A DNA stretch of 26,101 bases from JAYZDB01 sp036338025 (GTDB lineage: Bacteria > Planctomycetota > UBA1135 > UBA2386). Shown here piece after piece: positions 21,954 through 26,101 of the stretch (position 1 is its first letter; each line of letters opens with the position of its first letter). A program made the translations under genes and the position numbers. The notes below the pieces were generated by a model. The model did not search any database. It saw only the letters and a program-made list of their open reading frames with translations, and was not told the DNA's origin. The stretch lies in the NCBI GenBank assembly GCA_036338025.1, contig JAYZDB010000064.1, positions 1-26,101 on the forward strand. The letters are read 5' to 3'.

Positions 21954-24900
21954 CAGCCAGATCCGCAGAACCGGACGACCACGACCAGAGCCGCTTGTTC
22001 GGCTTGCTGGTCGATCGCCCCGTGCTGACGACCATGATCACTCTGGCGCTCCTGCTGGTCGGAACAATGTCGCTGGTCAGACTTCCCCTGACCTTCATGG
22101 GCGAAGGCATGGCCTCGAGCCGCATCAATGTCTACGTGCCGGTGACCCAGGCCCGTTCGCCACGGGAAGCCGAGGACAAGATCGCCCGCCCGGGCGAAGA
22201 ACTGCTGCGCACCATCGCCGGCATCAAATCGCTGCGCACCAATTGCACACGCACCGGGGTCCGATTCCACATTGAACTCGACAACGACCTGGACGCCACC
22301 CTGGCGTCAGCCGAAGTCCGCGATCGCCTGCAACGCGCAATGTTGGAGTGGCCCGAGGGAATCGATCGGTATTTCACCTGGCGAGAAGATGGTAGCAGTG
22401 CGCCGCTGCAGTATTTCCAGATCCTGACACCAGAGTATTCCCCCGAATGGCAGAGCAAGGCAGAGCATGTCATCAAGCCGAGACTCGAGGCAGTAGACGG
22501 TGTCGGTCGCATCGACATCTTCGGCGTGCACACCGAATCGGTGCGCATCTGGTTCAACCGGGACAAGCTGGTAGCCCACCGCATCGACTACCGCAACCTG
22601 CTACAGCGACTGGCCGAAGACAACTTCGCGGAGCCGGCCGGGGAGATCGAAAACGACGAGCAACGGATCCTGTTGCGGGTGGAGAGCAAGTTTCGCTCAC
22701 TGAGCGACATCGAGAACTTCCCCATCCGACCTGGTCTCAAGCTCAAGGATGTCGCCAGGGTCGACCGTGACCGCCGCGACGCCGACAACTTCTCACTCTA
22801 CAACGGCCGATTCACCTTCACCGGTTCGATTCGCGGTACCCCGGATGCCAACCCGGTGGAGACAAGTGCCAGGGTCCGGGCAGAGACCGACGCACTGAAG
22901 CAGGATCCACGCTTGCAAGGCGTCGATTTCCGGTTCCTGTTCGACCAGGGGGAGTTCATCAGGAGCAGTCTCGAGAACCTGCTGCAGGCAACCTTCAAGG
23001 GCGGATTCCTGGCGCTGCTGGTGCTGTTCTTGTTCCTGCGCAACCTCCGCGCAACGCTGGCAATCGGTCTGGCAATCCCACTGACCATCCTGATCGTCGC
23101 CGATTACCTCTACTTCTCAGGCAGCAGTCTCAACATCCTCACGATGACCGGCATGACCCTGGCAGTGGGCATGGTCGTGGACAACTCCGTCGTAGTGCTG
23201 GAGAACATTCGACGCTTGAGAATGCAGGGCCTGCCGCTACGAAGCGCGTGTATCGCGGGCGCCCGCGAAGTCAGCCTGGCGGTCACCATGGCAACCCTGA
23301 CCACGGTGGTGGTATTCCTGCCGGCCATTTTCATGGGATCGTCCGGCACCATCCGTGCGATGTTCTCCTCGGTCGGTGTCCCGCTGTCGGTAGCCTTGCT
23401 CGGCAGCCTGTTCGTCGCACTCCTGTTGCTGCCGTCCGGGATCCGCATGTTCGGCGGCATGAGCACACAGAGCCAACTGCACCTGCCGAAGATGTGGTCA
23501 CCTGTCAACGCACTGGTTCGGATAACGCAGGCCGTGATCCGCTGGGGCCTGCGTTACCGCTACAGGATTCTCCTTGCCTGCGGCATCTACCTCTGCCTGC
23601 TGAGCGCCAAGTTGATTCCGAGTCCTCTGCCAGATCTCGACTTTGAGAGCGGGGACAAGAGTCCGTTCCGATCCAGCGACGTGTCCGTTCGTATGACGAT
23701 GGCACGCGGCGTGGATGACGCCGACGTCTTCCGGGAGGTGCGGAACTTCGAGCGTATCGTCACCGAGCACAAGAAAGAGTGGCGGGTCAAGAGCGTGTCG
23801 TCCCGGTACAGCAGGACCAATATCCGGATCGATGTCGAGTTGGACGACGAGGTCACCAGCAGTGAAGTCTCACAATACGCCAAGCTCATTGAGGAAGGTC
23901 TGCCCGAGCGGCCCGGATACAAGCGGACAGTGAGCGATGACGGCTCGGGAACGGCGGAAGAAACAGACCAGCGCAACTTCGTCGTCAGGATACGCGGGCA
24001 TGACAGCGAACACCTCTCGACCCTCGGCCTACGCCTACAAGAGATCCTCGAGGACAAGCCCGAGGTCGAGATGTGCGAGGTGTCATCGGTCTCACACAAC
24101 GAGGAGGTCGTCGTCGACGTCGATCGAGATCGCCTGCAAGATCTCGGTGTCGGCCCCGAAGTCCTGTTCGGGACCATGTCGGGCGGTCTACAGGGACGTG
24201 AGTTCGGCCGCTTCGAAGAAGCCGGGACCGACGTCCGAATGGTCTCGCAATTCGACGACAGCGAAGACCCGACGCTGGCCAACCTGCGGGAAACGAAGGT
24301 GTTCAGCAGTCGAGGTAACACCCAGCGCCTCGGAGACATGGCGAAGATCAGCTTCAAACCGATGATGGACAGCGTCAACCGTGTCGACGGTCGCACCACG
24401 GTCACCCTGCTGGGCCGGCGAACCACGGGTGTCGGTCCCAACCAGCTCACCGAGATGCTCAAGAGCGAGATGGCGAAGTTCCCGATGCCGCGCGGCTACA
24501 GTTGGTCGGAGCACAGCATGTCCCGGGAAACCGCGGCGCAGATCACGGAGTTGATCCAGGCGGGCCTGCTGTCCATCGTGCTGGTGTTCCTGTTGATGGG
24601 AATCCTGTTCGAATCCGTCGTCCTACCGCTGTCGATCCTGATCACCATCTGGGTCGCGGTGTTTGGAGGGATGTGGGCATTGAAATTCTTCCATGGTTCG
24701 ATCGACCCGATGGCGATAACCGGCCTGATCCTGCTCGCCGGGGTAGTGGTCAACAACGGCATCGTGCTGCTCGACTGCATCGAGCGGCTACGCCGCAGCG
24801 GCATGTCCCGAGACGAAGCAATCCAGGAGGGTGTCAAGATCCGCCTCTTCCCTATCTTGATGACCGCCATGACCACCATTGTCGGCCTGCTCCCGATGGT

Positions 24901-25132
24901 GATCTACGGCGAGAACACCGGTCAGGGTGTCAACTACGTCAGCCTCTCGATCACGGTATCGGGTGGCCTGGCCCTCTGCACACTGGTCGCCGCACCGGCC
25001 GTCACCCTGGCATACAGCTTGATGGATGACCTGCGTGGGTGGCTGGTAAACGCGGCGGCCAGCGTCGGGCAGGTTTCGAGCGGGCCCAAGGTGCCAAGGA
25101 CGTCGGAACCACAACCGTCGCAGCCGGTGTAG
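21950..25132 (+). CDS. Second RND efflux permease
   Basis: This 1060-aa RND subunit starts within the stop of the first permease (ATGA). It has the plain RND plan: TM1 (about 25-43), a first periplasmic half, TM2-TM6 (about 350-498) with GMVVDNSVVVLENI (D411) in TM4, TM7 (about 540-556), the second periplasmic half, and TM8-TM12 (about 870-1025) with GVVVNNGIVLLD. The C-terminal tail is P/S/Q-rich. The two permeases are clearly different proteins rather than a recent duplication. Two permeases behind one adaptor suggests a heteromeric trimer as in MdtBC, or two pumps sharing an adaptor. No TolC-type gene follows; the next gene is convergent. Confidence 0.92.
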   Translation: MTARSAEPDDHDQSRLFGLLVDRPVLTTMITLALLLVGTMSLVRLPLTFMGEGMASSRINVYVPVTQARSPREAEDKIARPGEELLRTIAGIKSLRTNCTRTGVRFHIELDNDLDATLASAEVRDRLQRAMLEWPEGIDRYFTWREDGSSAPLQYFQILTPEYSPEWQSKAEHVIKPRLEAVDGVGRIDIFGVHTESVRIWFNRDKLVAHRIDYRNLLQRLAEDNFAEPAGEIENDEQRILLRVESKFRSLSDIENFPIRPGLKLKDVARVDRDRRDADNFSLYNGRFTFTGSIRGTPDANPVETSARVRAETDALKQDPRLQGVDFRFLFDQGEFIRSSLENLLQATFKGGFLALLVLFLFLRNLRATLAIGLAIPLTILIVADYLYFSGSSLNILTMTGMTLAVGMVVDNSVVVLENIRRLRMQGLPLRSACIAGAREVSLAVTMATLTTVVVFLPAIFMGSSGTIRAMFSSVGVPLSVALLGSLFVALLLLPSGIRMFGGMSTQSQLHLPKMWSPVNALVRITQAVIRWGLRYRYRILLACGIYLCLLSAKLIPSPLPDLDFESGDKSPFRSSDVSVRMTMARGVDDADVFREVRNFERIVTEHKKEWRVKSVSSRYSRTNIRIDVELDDEVTSSEVSQYAKLIEEGLPERPGYKRTVSDDGSGTAEETDQRNFVVRIRGHDSEHLSTLGLRLQEILEDKPEVEMCEVSSVSHNEEVVVDVDRDRLQDLGVGPEVLFGTMSGGLQGREFGRFEEAGTDVRMVSQFDDSEDPTLANLRETKVFSSRGNTQRLGDMAKISFKPMMDSVNRVDGRTTVTLLGRRTTGVGPNQLTEMLKSEMAKFPMPRGYSWSEHSMSRETAAQITELIQAGLLSIVLVFLLMGILFESVVLPLSILITIWVAVFGGMWALKFFHGSIDPMAITGLILLAGVVVNNGIVLLDCIERLRRSGMSRDEAIQEGVKIRLFPILMTAMTTIVGLLPMVIYGENTGQGVNYVSLSITVSGGLALCTLVAAPAVTLAYSLMDDLRGWLVNAAASVGQVSSGPKVPRTSEPQPSQPV

Positions 25133-25145
25133 GACAAACGTGGAT

Positions 25146-25174
25146 CCCGGGGCCCGTCCGTAGGCCCTTGGGGG
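25146..25174. terminator. Possible terminator hairpin between convergent genes
   Basis: CCCGGGGCC (25146-25154) can pair imperfectly with GGCCCTTGGGGG (25163-25174): a 5-bp GGGCC/GGCCC core plus an outer CCC/GGG with a mismatch. It fills the 44-bp gap between the second permease and the agmatinase-family gene. There is no T tract, so efficiency is doubtful. Confidence 0.4.
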
Positions 25175-25176
25175 AA

Positions 25177-26101
25177 TCAGGATGATGGCTGCGGGTCCGA
25201 CAACAAGGCGAAGCCGATCAGGCTGTACAGGATCCGAGCCCCCACGTTGCCATCCCACTCGTCCTGGTCCGCACCCGGTGCTACCTCGCTGAGGTCGAAG
25301 CCAACGATGCGCCGCCCGGACTCGACCACCGTCTGCAAGAGAAGGCGCGCTTCGTGGAACAACAGACCACCCGGCACCGGGGTGCCGGTCCCGGGACACA
25401 AGGCCGGGTCCAGCCCATCGATATCGAAGCTGACGTAGACTTCGTCTGGCAGAGCTTCGACCACATCCCGCAGGAGACTTTCAAGCGCCTCGCCACCCGC
25501 CAGACGACGGCGCCAGACGACGTCGTGGTGTTGGATGATCCGCGGATCTTCGGCGGCGGCGCGTAGGTCGCTCTCGCAGAGGTCACGGACGCCGACCTGC
25601 ACCAACCTGTCCACACCCGCCGCCTCTCGCAGCGCGTTGTCCATGATCGACGCGTGGCTGTATCGGTAGCCCTGGTATGCGACGCGCAGGTCTGCGTGGG
25701 CATCGACCTGCAGGATCCCCACACCGGGGTGGTGTTCTGCGACTGCCCGAATGGCTCCCAGGGCGACCGAATGGTCTCCACCCACGACTCCCGGCAGACG
25801 ACCTTCAGTGAGCACCTCTACCACGGTCTGGTACACCGACTCGTGCACCTCCGCACACAGGGCGTCGACTTCCGACTTCGCGCCTGCACCTTCACGATCC
25901 GTGTCAGCAGATTCTGCTGCGCGCTCGAACAACCGCCGCGCCGACACCGACTTCGCTCGGATGTCCTCGGGGATCGGCAACATGTGGATTCCGCGGACAT
26001 ACGGCCGTCCGGTCTGGATGTCGTAGAGTTCGACCTGGTGGCTGGCCTGCAGGATCGCGGCCGGGCCATCGGCGGCGCCAAGGCCATAGGATGCAGTCGC
26101 G
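25177..26101 (-). CDS. Agmatinase/arginase-family ureohydrolase (5' end beyond window)
   Basis: These binuclear manganese enzymes hydrolyse guanidino compounds to urea and an amine. The frame is open from the window edge (26101) to the stop at 25177, 307 visible residues. The visible N-terminus has ASYGLGAADGPAAILQAS and VELYD, which match the family's substrate-site region, so ATG 25983 is internal and the true start lies outside. All metal-binding motifs are present: VVGGDHS, VDAHADLR and SFDIDGLDP, then GTGTPVPGGL and FDLSEVAPG. GGDHS rather than GGGHE argues against formimidoylglutamase. Agmatinase is more likely than arginase from the SFDIDGLDP-x-x-x-PGTGTP-x-PGG context, but the substrate is not certain. 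It is convergent with the efflux operon and probably unrelated to it. Confidence 0.88.
   Translation of the reverse strand, partial: ATASYGLGAADGPAAILQASHQVELYDIQTGRPYVRGIHMLPIPEDIRAKSVSARRLFERAAESADTDREGAGAKSEVDALCAEVHESVYQTVVEVLTEGRLPGVVGGDHSVALGAIRAVAEHHPGVGILQVDAHADLRVAYQGYRYSHASIMDNALREAAGVDRLVQVGVRDLCESDLRAAAEDPRIIQHHDVVWRRRLAGGEALESLLRDVVEALPDEVYVSFDIDGLDPALCPGTGTPVPGGLLFHEARLLLQTVVESGRRIVGFDLSEVAPGADQDEWDGNVGARILYSLIGFALLSDPQPSS

Noticed and set aside
1..26101. Search for insertion sequences, integrase genes, CRISPR arrays, tRNA or rRNA genes
   Set aside because: None seen. Gaps are short, gene orders look native, and no direct-repeat/spacer pattern or transposase motif appears.

Overview
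The window is GC-rich, densely coded bacterial chromosome with no mobile element, tRNA, rRNA or CRISPR array that I can see. Protein character points to a Planctomycetota-like organism. The signs are the C-terminal tail of a squalene-cyclase-like repeat protein next to a DUF4175-like membrane protein and a Q/E/K-rich coiled-coil protein, and a small single-helix protein of a kind I associate with that phylum. This is inference from family resemblance; no search was run. The cell must be diderm and walled, since the window encodes a cell-wall elongation machine, an apolipoprotein N-acyltransferase and a tripartite-type RND pump.

Layout. (1) 1-6302, plus strand: the tail of a prenyltransferase/squalene-oxidase-repeat protein, then a 783-aa DUF4175-like membrane protein, a 982-aa secreted coiled-coil protein and a 228-aa secreted helical protein. 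(2) 6331-6353: a GC hairpin between convergent genes. (3) 12742-6386, minus strand: a complete elongasome operon mreB-mreC-mreD-pbp2(mrdA)-rodA. All junctions after mreC are 4-base start/stop overlaps. (4) 14255-12946, minus strand: a transcription unit with a recognisable sigma70-like promoter and a strong intrinsic terminator. It encodes a membrane-anchored coiled-coil protein with a small C-terminal beta domain and a 65-aa single-pass protein. (5) 17120-14269, minus strand: moeA and lnt, overlapping by 4 bases. (6) 17216-25132, plus strand, divergent from moeA: an RND efflux operon with a lipoprotein adaptor and two different permeases, and no outer-membrane channel in view. (7) 25177-26101, minus strand: an agmatinase/arginase-family enzyme whose start lies beyond the window.

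How the genes fit together. MreB filaments, MreC/MreD, the SEDS glycosyltransferase RodA and the transpeptidase PBP2 form the lateral-wall synthesis complex. The upstream coiled-coil gene has the TM + coiled coil + beta-domain layout expected of MreC. The gene in the mreC position instead lacks a coiled coil and seems to carry two copies of the MreC beta region. That complementary pair, the enlarged PBP2 and the first RND permease with extra membrane helices between its two halves are the most unusual things here. The first operon looks like a DUF4175-type envelope system divided into several proteins; its biochemical role is unknown to me.
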